A program made the translations under genes and the position numbers. From positions 1 to 16,904 of the forward strand of contig CANQQH010000011.1 of the NCBI GenBank assembly GCA_947625955.1: DNA of 16,904 nucleotides. The letters are read 5' to 3'. Of the stretch, positions 8,322 to 14,501 are shown one piece after another. This DNA is from an uncultured Clostridia bacterium. Its GTDB lineage: Bacteria > Bacillota > Clostridia > Christensenellales > UBA1242. The first letter of the stretch is position 1. Each line of letters begins with the position of its first letter. Below the pieces are notes generated by a model. That model had not been told where the DNA came from. It ran no database searches and saw only the letters and a list, made by a program, of their open reading frames with translations.

Positions 8322-8804
8322 CTACTTTTCAGCTTTTTCTGTTTTCTTTGCTCTTTTTGGCTTTGCTTCGGTTTCTGCACTTTCAACCTTTTCAGCTTTT
8401 GCCTTTGCCGTTTTCTTTGGCTTTTCCTCAGCTGCAGCTTTTGGTTTTGAAGCTCTCTTTGGTTTTTCTTCAACCTTCACTTCTTCAACCTTTGCCTCTT
8501 CAACTTTTTCTTCCTTTGGTTCAGCCTTCTTTTTCTTTGCGGTTTGAACAGCTATGAACTTTGAAGAAACATCAGCTTTCTTTCTATCAGCTTTATTCTT
8601 GTGGATAACGCCTCTTGAAACGCTTTCGTCAATGATGGCAACTGTTTCAGGATAAAGTTTCTTCACAAGATCTTTATCTTGAGCAGAAGCAGCAGCATTG
8701 AACTTTTTCAAAGCGGTTGCGAGTTCAGATTTATAAGCCTTGTTAACCAGTTTGCTTTTCTCGCTAACATCAACTCTCTTCTTTGCAGATTTAATATTTG
8801 GCAT
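8322..8804 (-). CDS. rpsT: 30S ribosomal protein S20 with long C-terminal Lys/Ala/Glu tail
   Basis: A 160-residue protein. Residues 1-90 are a normal S20: the start MPNIKSAKKRV, an all-helical Lys/Ala-rich body, and the hallmark GVIHKNKADRKK at 65-76. S20 binds 16S rRNA at the base of the small subunit. The start at 8804-8802 is chosen because it gives the canonical N-terminus and has AAGGAG 10 bases upstream. An upstream in-frame ATG would add 17 unrelated residues. Residues 91-160 are an extra low-complexity tail of repeated KVEE, KPKR and KAKA blocks, probably disordered; normal S20 is about 85-90 residues. The gene is single, with its own promoter (8840-8868) and terminator (8293-8315), and is the clearest host chromosomal gene in the window. 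Confidence 0.95.
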   Translation of the reverse strand: MPNIKSAKKRVDVSEKSKLVNKAYKSELATALKKFNAAASAQDKDLVKKLYPETVAIIDESVSRGVIHKNKADRKKADVSSKFIAVQTAKKKKAEPKEEKVEEAKVEEVKVEEKPKRASKPKAAAEEKPKKTAKAKAEKVESAETEAKPKRAKKTEKAEK

Positions 8805-8839
8805 AACTACATTACTCCTTAGAATTTCTAACGAGTGTA

Positions 8840-8868
8840 ATTTTAACACACACATTTTAGTTTTGCAA
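8840..8868 (-). promoter_or_regulatory. rpsT promoter
   Basis: On the minus strand TTGCAA (8868-8863) and TAAAAT (8845-8840) are separated by exactly 17 bases, about 35 bases ahead of the S20 start codon. Confidence 0.65.
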
Positions 8869-8908
8869 GTAAAAAATTGAAATAATGTTATTTTTTTATA
8901 AACTGAAT

Positions 8909-8948
8909 AGTTTTAATCTTTTATTCAGTAAAAGATTAAAACTTTTTT
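8909..8948 (+). terminator. Perfect 15-bp hairpin with T-run between rpsT and the phage region
   Basis: AGTTTTAATCTTTTA, loop TTCAG, TAAAAGATTAAAACT is a perfect 15-bp inverted repeat (8909-8943), running into six Ts (8943-8948). It looks like a plus-strand intrinsic terminator, although its stem is AT-only and no plus-strand gene ends before it here. A competing 8-bp pairing, ACTGAATA (8902-8909) with TATTCAGT (8922-8929), overlaps it. It may have ended a gene formerly to its left, or mark the element boundary. Confidence 0.5.
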
Positions 8949-8970
8949 CTTTATTGATTGTTTTAGTTTT

Positions 8971-9237
8971 TTGCGAGTTTATTACAAGGGGGTGAGTTCT
9001 ATTCGTAGAAGTAAAGCGACTAAGAAAAAGCTGCCTGCTTCACAAAAGACTTTTTGTAAGAAACTTCAAGGCGCTGATGATGTTTATTTGACCAGAACAA
9101 AAATCGCGGTTCGAAATGTTCGAAACGGCAAAAATGGTCGCATTATATCTGATCGAACAAAGTACTTCCCGAAAACAAGCGAAAATCTATCTTGTGCCGG
9201 GAAAATGTTCGGTAAGATAAGAAATGGTCGGTATTGA
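8971..9237 (+). CDS. Small basic protein of unknown function
   Basis: Up to 88 residues, very rich in Lys and Arg, with no membrane segment; not recognised. The start is unclear. TTG 8971 opens the frame but has no ribosome-binding site. GTG 8992 lies inside the strong AAGGGGGTGA (8986-8995). That site is ideally placed, 5 bases away, for an ATT codon at 9001, which would give a 78-residue product beginning with IRRSKATKKK. The stop (9235-9237) overlaps the extended frame of the next gene, so the two are probably co-transcribed. High positive charge suggests nucleic-acid binding, which is only an inference. Confidence 0.55.
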   Translation: MRVYYKGVSSIRRSKATKKKLPASQKTFCKKLQGADDVYLTRTKIAVRNVRNGKNGRIISDRTKYFPKTSENLSCAGKMFGKIRNGRY

Positions 9238-9254
9238 ATTTAAGGAGAAAGTTA

Positions 9255-9794
9255 TTGACGAAAGAATTTGACAAAAAAGGTAAGAGAGGAAAAGTTCAAA
9301 ATCGATTAATGAAAAAGGTGCCTGATAAAGTTAATAAAGGGGCTTCTTATAAATCGATTAAAGCGTTATCTATGCAAACAAAAAAAACCGTTTTGAAACC
9401 GGCGAATAACAATCTTGCAAAACCCCACAGGGTGAGTCAAGATGCACAAAGTATGGCTGTTGATAAAGGGCCCAAACAGCAATTCCCTAGTGAATTCCCT
9501 TTTTGGGCAAGGTTGAAAATCGGCAAACATCGAACAACTCTTGTAATTGATGAGGATCAGGCTTATAACAAGAGAAGGAAAAGGTTTGAAGATGGTTATG
9601 TTAATCGTGAGGCCACTCATACTTACAAAAAGGATTATGAAGAAATTTCCCCTAATCCTGATAAAGATGATTGTGAGCCAATGTATTTAAAAAGGCCAAC
9701 TAAAAAGCCAAAGCGTATGTTTGAACCCCACAATAAGAGTTTGTCTATGCCTCAATTTTTAATAGACCGTTATAGCAAAAACAATAAAAAATAG
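9255..9794 (+). CDS. Lys-rich protein of unknown function
   Basis: 179 residues starting at TTG 9255, chosen because AAGGAG (9242-9247) lies 7 bases upstream. The earlier TTG at 9234 overlaps the previous stop and would place that ribosome-binding site inside the gene. The first 75 residues are a basic, probably disordered arm. A more ordered part at about 78-105 reads FPSEFPFWARLKIGKHRTTL, then VIDEDQAYN, followed by an acidic/basic segment and a Lys-rich end. There is no membrane segment or signal peptide and no family is recognised. It follows the gene at 8971 by 17 bases and is followed by a hairpin-rich gap, so it ends a two-gene unit. It could be a phage accessory or regulatory gene, or cargo. 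Confidence 0.6.
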   Translation: MTKEFDKKGKRGKVQNRLMKKVPDKVNKGASYKSIKALSMQTKKTVLKPANNNLAKPHRVSQDAQSMAVDKGPKQQFPSEFPFWARLKIGKHRTTLVIDEDQAYNKRRKRFEDGYVNREATHTYKKDYEEISPNPDKDDCEPMYLKRPTKKPKRMFEPHNKSLSMPQFLIDRYSKNNKK

Positions 9795-9931
9795 GCAAAA
9801 AAAGAATTGCAATTCCGGCCTTTCGCCTATTCCTTATAAATAAGGTCAATGCAATTCTATTAGAATATACCATACTAAAATTTAAAAGTCAATACTTTTT
9901 CCCCAAAAAAATCGACGTCGATACTAAAATT
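9790..9931 (+). repeat. Cluster of short inverted and direct repeats (first intergenic region)
   Basis: Within about 140 bases lie: AATAGGC (9790-9796) facing GCCTATT (9825-9831); the palindrome GAATTGCAATTC (9804-9815); CCTTAT-AA-ATAAGG (9832-9845); ATTCTA-T-TAGAAT (9854-9866); the 12-base perfect palindrome ATCGACGTCGAT (9911-9922); and a direct repeat ATACTAAAATT (9872-9882 and 9921-9931). The first pair begins at the stop codon of the preceding gene. No T-run follows, so it is not a normal terminator. Candidates are operator sites, a single-strand structure or an attachment site. Confidence 0.5.
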
Positions 9932-10132
9932 GACTTCGTATTTTTCAAATTGTCTGCTAATTGAGTTCTTAAGCTTTATGCATAAGAGTGTTTGAAATTT
10001 TGCAGACGCATATCACAATTGAATAAAAAGTGTAAGTCCTATGAATTAAGGTAGTAGGCACAAAATCAATACTTTCAAGTTGATTATTATTGATTATTTG
10101 TAAATAAAAAAATGATAAAGGAGAATTAAAAA
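9932..10132 (+). other. Non-coding leader ahead of the coat-gene operon
   Basis: About 200 AT-rich bases with no open frame of note. AATCAA / TTGATT (about 10065-10086) form a small inverted repeat, and TTGATTATT is repeated in tandem just after it. The promoter for the operon starting at 10133 should be here, but no -35/-10 pair stands out. The segment ends with AAAGGAG ahead of ATG 10133. Confidence 0.4.
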
Positions 10133-10441
10133 ATGGCAAATAATGTTAAAAGATTGATAAAGGAAGATGGAATTGTTCTTGAAAAAATTTTCAAAGCTGC
10201 AACGTCAAGTTTTAAGGGTCAAGATGGGCGCGAAGTCGCTGCTCAACCTGATAGATATGTCTTGAAAGTTGTTAGCGGTGAGAGTTTCAAAAAAGAAACT
10301 GGTTTTGTAAACTCAACTGTGCTTGAATACAGAGTTGAGAAGGAACTTTTTGAAAAAGTTGTTGCAAACACTCCTGTTGTTGCAAGTTATGAGTTGTCTA
10401 ATTATGGCGCAAAGGCAGTTTCGATTTCACTAAAAAATTAA
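10133..10441 (+). CDS. Small protein, possible ssDNA-binding protein (pV-like position)
   Basis: 102 residues, soluble, with no membrane segment. After a helical N-terminus (KRLIKEDGIVLEKIF) the pattern alternates hydrophobic and polar residues in strand-like blocks: RYVLKVVSG, STVLEYRVEKEL, TPVVASYELSN and AVSISLKN. This suggests a small beta-rich fold. AAGGAG lies upstream of ATG 10133. It heads the operon directly before two tiny membrane proteins. In Ff phages that place is held by gene V, the 87-residue ssDNA-binding protein that coats the genome before assembly. The assignment rests on size, composition and position only; no sequence motif proves it. Confidence 0.55.
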   Translation: MANNVKRLIKEDGIVLEKIFKAATSSFKGQDGREVAAQPDRYVLKVVSGESFKKETGFVNSTVLEYRVEKELFEKVVANTPVVASYELSNYGAKAVSISLKN

Positions 10442-10456
10442 TAAAGGAGAATCAAA

Positions 10457-10666
10457 TTGGCAAAAGAAATTTGTAAAGCTGTTATGTGGGTGCTTATTGG
10501 TATCATTCTTGCTGTTGGTGTAACTTGTTTGACAATTTGTATTGGAGCTGCTGTTAACGGAGTTAGCTTTGCTCAGCAAATTGTTACTTGGTTTGGTCCA
10601 AAGGAAGTCAAAGACGTGGCCGAAGCAATCGCTCATACTTTTTCTGCAATTAGAATGGTTGCATAG
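10457..10666 (+). CDS. Small single-TM protein, candidate phage coat protein
   Basis: 69 residues from TTG 10457, with AAGGAG 7 bases upstream (the same AAAGGAGAAT leader as the previous gene). A short basic N-terminus (AKEICK) is followed by one long hydrophobic segment (about residues 9-33) and a moderately amphipathic C-terminal part (QIVTWFGPKEVKDVAEAIAH). Length and layout fit filamentous-phage coat or minor tip proteins, which sit in the inner membrane before being assembled on the DNA. Neighbours support this: it lies between the ssDNA-binding-size gene and another tiny membrane protein, before a strong terminator. Whether it is the major coat protein cannot be settled from sequence. 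Confidence 0.6.
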   Translation: MAKEICKAVMWVLIGIILAVGVTCLTICIGAAVNGVSFAQQIVTWFGPKEVKDVAEAIAHTFSAIRMVA

Positions 10667-10673
10667 TTAAAAT

Positions 10674-10832
10674 ATGAAAGTTATATTTTGGGTAATTTTA
10701 ATTGCAGTATTGGTTGTTCTATTTGGAACATGGCCACTCTCAATTCTCTCAAAAGTATTTGAGTGGATCTATATTGCATTAAAATGGGTTGCCAAAGGTC
10801 TTGATTTCTTTAATTGGAATGGTATTGTTTAA
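10674..10832 (+). CDS. 52-residue membrane protein, candidate phage coat protein
   Basis: ATG 10674 to TAA 10830-10832. The N-terminal hydrophobic segment (about residues 3-20, starting MKVIFWVILIAV) is followed by an aromatic amphipathic helix (KVFEWIYIALKWVAKGLDFF) and ends NWNGIV. It starts 7 bases after the previous stop and has no good ribosome-binding site, so translation is probably coupled to the upstream gene. It is the last gene before the terminator at 10840-10887, the place of the major coat gene VIII in f1. Size (52 against about 50 for mature pVIII) also fits, although the usual acidic N-terminus and basic C-terminus are not evident. Confidence 0.6.
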   Translation: MKVIFWVILIAVLVVLFGTWPLSILSKVFEWIYIALKWVAKGLDFFNWNGIV

Positions 10833-10839
10833 TTTTATT

Positions 10840-10887
10840 AAAAAGCACTATTTATATGACTTGCGTTGTATTTTTAGTGCTTTTTTT
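10840..10887 (+). terminator. Strong intrinsic terminator after the coat-type genes
   Basis: AAAAAGCACTA (10840-10850) and TAGTGCTTTTT (10875-10885) pair perfectly over 11 bp, and the T-run extends to 10887. The 24-base interior can pair further (ATATGAC with GTTGTAT, two wobbles). It starts 8 bases after the stop of the 52-residue gene. In f1 a central terminator follows the major coat gene in the same way, giving high coat expression. Confidence 0.82.
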
Positions 10888-10914
10888 AGAAAATTTCTGA
10901 AAAAAGGAGTTATT

Positions 10915-11163
10915 ATGCTTTCTTCAAAACAAGCCGGGAAAAAATGGGCGCGAAAAGTTTTTAATGAAAAAATTAATCACGCCCACCGGAAATCTAAAAA
11001 TTTGAATTCTATTGTTTACTCAAAGGCGATTGGTTCGTGTTTCAAAGTTGCAACAACAACTAATGAAAGAATCAATGATAAGAAACATGGTCAATTTTAT
11101 AAGTCATCAAGTGACGAAATGGTTCGTTTGATAACTGACTTTTGTAAAAATAGAAATCTCTAA
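10915..11163 (+). CDS. Small basic protein of unknown function
   Basis: 82 residues from ATG 10915, chosen because AAGGAG lies 7 bases upstream. Longer frames starting before the terminator at 10840-10887 are rejected. It is strongly basic (KQAGKKWARKVFNEKINHAH), has no membrane segment, and ends with a helical part (DEMVRLITDFCKNRN). It is the first gene after the central terminator and is followed 37 bases later by the membrane-anchored 417-residue gene. A DNA-binding or regulatory role is possible but unsupported by any recognised motif. Confidence 0.6.
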   Translation: MLSSKQAGKKWARKVFNEKINHAHRKSKNLNSIVYSKAIGSCFKVATTTNERINDKKHGQFYKSSSDEMVRLITDFCKNRNL

Positions 11164-11200
11164 AAGTCGATATTAAAAATAAAATTAAAGGAGAATTTAA

Positions 11201-12454
11201 GTGAAAAAATTTTTTAATTTTCTTGTTGGTTGCTTGGCTTTTGTTGGTGCTTTCATATCTATTTTGTATATTTATGTTCTTTGCACAAAAACTGATATTT
11301 ATAGAGGGTCAACTTCTACTTATGCTTTGAATGTAGTTGATCCGGCAACTGGCAATAAACTTCCCCCACTCTCTTTGAATTATTATGAAAATTTCAATGG
11401 AACTGGAAAAGAAGTTGTTGAATTTAGGATTAATGCTTATTCTGATCAAAAAAAGCAAGCACTTTATTGTAAAGGTTTTCAGCTTGTTATTGAGAAGAAT
11501 GGTGATTCTAAACTTTATTATTATGATAGTTATAATGGTGAGTCTTGGGATTCAGGTCATGTTTATGATGACACCAATGACGATGGGCAAAATAAAAACT
11601 TTTTTTATATTGACATTGATGGTGAATTAACAGCTGTTCGTCTTGATGGAAGTTATGAAGCTGATGTTCAAAACACTGTTCCCTTTTTACGTCGTATGGG
11701 AAATGCCATTACAAATTTTTTAACTTTTAGATGGTCTAAAAATTCACAAAAAGACTATTGTAATGAGTATGTCAAAAAAACTGTTTATTTTAATTATACT
11801 GACTTATTGTTGAAATTAAAATCTATTGCTCGTAGTTCTTCATACGGAACTGGCTCATATGTTATGGACCTTATTGACCTTGGTGATTTTTTGCATATGT
11901 ATTCAGTAGATTCTAGTGGAACTGTGTCCGACAAGCCTATTGGTAATGATGGGCAAATAAATAGCTATTTTTCAATTTCTGTAAATTATGATAAGCGTGG
12001 CATGGTTTATGCGGGACAATCTATGTTCAAAAGCGTTGCGCTTGATTCAGATTTTAATATTTCTGGAATTGATTTTAACGTTAATTATTGGAAAAAAACC
12101 ATTGAATTTAATTTGACTGAACAAAATTTTGAAAGAAGATATTCATCTATTGATTCAGGCTTTTATTATTCCCTTTCATCAAAATTTATTAGTGAATTGA
12201 AAACATTTATGGAATCTGATATGGAAATAAATATTGTTTTTGATTGCACTCATATTAAAGATACCAAAATTCTTGGTTTTGATAATTATGCTCTTTATGG
12301 CTTAAAAATCAATTCTCTAAAAATTATTGGCAATGGTGGAAATTTTAATTTACTTGTTGGTTCTATTAAAAATACCGGCTTAACAAAGATTGTTGCACAA
12401 AATATTACCATCAATAATCTTTCTGGTGTGGAGGTGGAATATGAAGTGGTATAG
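11201..12454 (+). CDS. Membrane-anchored phage structural/adsorption protein candidate
   Basis: 417 residues from GTG 11201, preceded by AAAGGAG with 8-base spacing. The N-terminus is a membrane anchor or signal (MKKFFNFLVG..., hydrophobic to about residue 27). The rest is polar, rich in Tyr, Asn, Asp and Ser, with strand-like alternation and no further membrane span, so it should face outward. No family is recognised. The final coding bases overlap the next gene's ribosome-binding site and first codons, so the two are translationally coupled. In filamentous phages the genes between the coat genes and gene I encode minor coat and adsorption proteins (pIII, pVI), which is the likely role here. 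Confidence 0.65.
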   Translation: MKKFFNFLVGCLAFVGAFISILYIYVLCTKTDIYRGSTSTYALNVVDPATGNKLPPLSLNYYENFNGTGKEVVEFRINAYSDQKKQALYCKGFQLVIEKNGDSKLYYYDSYNGESWDSGHVYDDTNDDGQNKNFFYIDIDGELTAVRLDGSYEADVQNTVPFLRRMGNAITNFLTFRWSKNSQKDYCNEYVKKTVYFNYTDLLLKLKSIARSSSYGTGSYVMDLIDLGDFLHMYSVDSSGTVSDKPIGNDGQINSYFSISVNYDKRGMVYAGQSMFKSVALDSDFNISGIDFNVNYWKKTIEFNLTEQNFERRYSSIDSGFYYSLSSKFISELKTFMESDMEINIVFDCTHIKDTKILGFDNYALYGLKINSLKIIGNGGNFNLLVGSIKNTGLTKIVAQNITINNLSGVEVEYEVV

Positions 12455-12959
12455 TTATTTACTTTGTTTCATTTTAATTTTGTCAGGTGTTTTTTGTTCC
12501 ATAGGTCTTGTTCATGAATTTAATGTTGAAAGTGGTGTTTATGGAACTTTTGAAAGTGTTGAAACCATAAATAAATATAATGACGTTTTGAAAGTTGATA
12601 AAGGTGTTATTCCTTTTGAAACTGAAAATTACAAAGATTATACCGCAGTTGTTACTGAAGAATATACATATTTTGATGGTAAATATAACGATTATGCTGT
12701 TATGTTTAATGGCAATCTTTTGAGCGATGTTCAAATTTATGCTGGCAAAATTACTGCTTCAATTAATTTGAATTTCTATGACAACTATGGTGAAAAAATT
12801 ACAACTTCTGTTGTCAATATTCTTATTGAATTTTTTGATAGCAACACAAAAATAACTTTTACAACTCAAAACATTGATAATTCGTATGCTTATTTGAATC
12901 AGTATATGAATGTTAATGGCTCTGTTTTGAAAGTTGTAATGCGAGGCATTTATGAATAG
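12441..12959 (+). CDS. Membrane-anchored protein, candidate minor coat protein
   Basis: 172 residues from ATG 12441, chosen because GGAGGT (12430-12435) is 5 bases upstream. The gene overlaps the previous one by 14 bases in another frame. It has an N-terminal hydrophobic segment (MKWYSYLLCFILILSGVFCS, about residues 4-22), with Cys near a possible lipobox-like LSGVFC, though a signal anchor is equally likely. The outward part is Asn/Tyr/Val-rich and strand-like. It overlaps the next start codon (ATG 12952) by 8 bases. No family is recognised. The role is inferred from its position among the phage virion genes. Confidence 0.6.
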   Translation: MKWYSYLLCFILILSGVFCSIGLVHEFNVESGVYGTFESVETINKYNDVLKVDKGVIPFETENYKDYTAVVTEEYTYFDGKYNDYAVMFNGNLLSDVQIYAGKITASINLNFYDNYGEKITTSVVNILIEFFDSNTKITFTTQNIDNSYAYLNQYMNVNGSVLKVVMRGIYE

Positions 12960-13734
12960 AAAATCTATATTTTTGTCAATCGTTCTAATTATTGTATTTG
13001 TTGGCATAGGTGTTGCAGGCTATATGTTATGGCCTGCAATAAATGGTGCTATAACAAAAAATAAATATTATTCCAGTGAACAAGTTCAAGAAGCCTATGA
13101 TAAAGGCTATTCTGATGGTATAAACAATGAGACAGAACTTAATGCTCAAATTGAATTTTATAAAAATTCTACTGATGAATATTATTCTCAAATTGTTGTG
13201 TATCAAAAACAAATTGAAGAAATGAAGTCTAACAATAAGTCTTTGCAAAATAGTGTTGATAGTCTGACAGCGTTAAAAGCTGAAAATGAAATAACCATTC
13301 ACGATTTGCAAAGCACTAATACTTCAATTTTGGCTCAAATTGAAGAATTGAATTCTTCGATTGGTGATTTGACTGCACAAAAAAACGAGTTGGCTATGCA
13401 GTTGAAAAATTCTCAAATTAGTGTTTCAAATTATGAACAACATGTTTCAAGTTTGAATGCTCAGATTTCTTCTGCTCAATCTCTAATTAATCAATTAAAA
13501 TCGTCTAATGCATCTAATTTGGAATTGATAAATAGTCTCAATTCGCAAATTCTTTCATTAAATACTCAAATTAGTGAATTGACTTTGCAAATTCAAAGTA
13601 ATGGTTCTATTGTTTCAAGTTTGAACAAAAAAATTGCCGAACTTGAAAAATCGATTGAGTATTATGAAAGCTATATTAAAAGCTTGCAATCCGAAGAAAA
13701 GGTTGTTGTCATTTTGAATTTGATGGCAGTGTAA
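12952..13734 (+). CDS. Membrane-anchored coiled-coil stalk, N-terminal part of split adhesin
   Basis: 260 residues from ATG 12952 (GAGG upstream, overlapping the previous stop). It has a membrane anchor at about residues 4-28. A long heptad-patterned coiled coil runs from about residue 45 to 245, with repeated units such as LNSQILSLNTQISELTLQIQ and LNKKIAELEKSIEYYESYIK. The frame ends with VVVILNLMAV and TAA 13732-13734. In the -1 frame the sequence continues smoothly into FEFDGSVINVQVVSKGSKV, the first half of an InlB-like repeat that belongs to the next gene. The frames are both open only from 13680 to 13731, so the junction lies there. The natural product is probably one chain of about 810 residues: anchor, stalk, repeats, head. 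This copy is split by an indel or by an unusual frameshift. Confidence 0.75.
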   Translation: MNRKSIFLSIVLIIVFVGIGVAGYMLWPAINGAITKNKYYSSEQVQEAYDKGYSDGINNETELNAQIEFYKNSTDEYYSQIVVYQKQIEEMKSNNKSLQNSVDSLTALKAENEITIHDLQSTNTSILAQIEELNSSIGDLTAQKNELAMQLKNSQISVSNYEQHVSSLNAQISSAQSLINQLKSSNASNLELINSLNSQILSLNTQISELTLQIQSNGSIVSSLNKKIAELEKSIEYYESYIKSLQSEEKVVVILNLMAV

Positions 13735-14501
13735 TTAATGTTCAGGTTGTTTCTAAGGGTTCGAAAGTTTCAATTGTTGACCCACAATCCACTGATTATG
13801 TGATCTTCAATTATTGGACCGTTGGTGGTGATAAGATTACTCTTAGTGATTATACTATCAACGATAGTGTAACAATCGTTGCAAATGTAACTTATAAATT
13901 TGACGTTAAATTTATGGTTGATGACCAACAATCTGAAAAACAAATTGTTGAGAAAGACCATTTTGCAACTTTTCCTACTACTACCCCATCTAAACCTGGT
14001 TATGAGTTCGATGGTTGGACTATCAATGGTGTTGATATTGTGGAAGTCACTAGTTATAAAATAACCGGAAATACAACATTTATTGCCAAGTTTACTAAAC
14101 TTCACAATGTTGTATTCTTATATGAGAGTGAAACAAAATCAACTCAAAGTGTGCGTAATGGCGAGTATGCTCAAAATGTAAGTGTTGAAAGCACTGAATA
14201 TAAAGTATTTAATGGTTGGACTGTTGAGGGCATAAAAGTTCAAGTTGATTCTTATAAAATCACTTGTGACGTTACTTTTGTTGCAAGTATTACTTATTAC
14301 TATGACGTTACATTTATGTCAGAAAATAATTCAATTCTAAATGTTATCGTTAAACAAAATGACTATGCAAATTTTACTGGTGATATTCCAGTATATAGTG
14401 TTGAACATTATGATTTTGTTGGTTGGACAATTAATGGAAATGATATTGTTGATTTGACTTCATATAAAATTACAGCAAATACAACTTTTATTGCAAAATT
14501 T
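13713..14501 (+). repeat. Four tandem InlB-like (Listeria-Bacteroides) protein repeats
   Basis: The units are approximately 13713-13892, 13893-14096, 14097-14294 and 14295-14501. Each ends with a strand block such as SYKITGNTTFIAKF, SYKITCDVTFVASI or SYKITANTTFIAKF, and has the central (G)WT-(I/V)-(N/E)-G turn. DNA of units 2 and 4 is still visibly similar (around 14022-14093 against 14430-14501). Unit 1 begins before the first usable start codon of the frame it lies in. Confidence 0.7.

Noticed and set aside
8881..8905. dif-like XerC/XerD site where an inovirus might have integrated
   Set aside because: Only AGTTTA at one end resembles a dif half-site; the other half and the six-base centre do not fit, and the right junction is not available to test.
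13800..13802. GTG 13800 as a true independent start of the repeat protein
   Set aside because: It has no ribosome-binding site and falls in the middle of a repeat whose first half lies upstream in the same frame; it is kept only as the nominal start.
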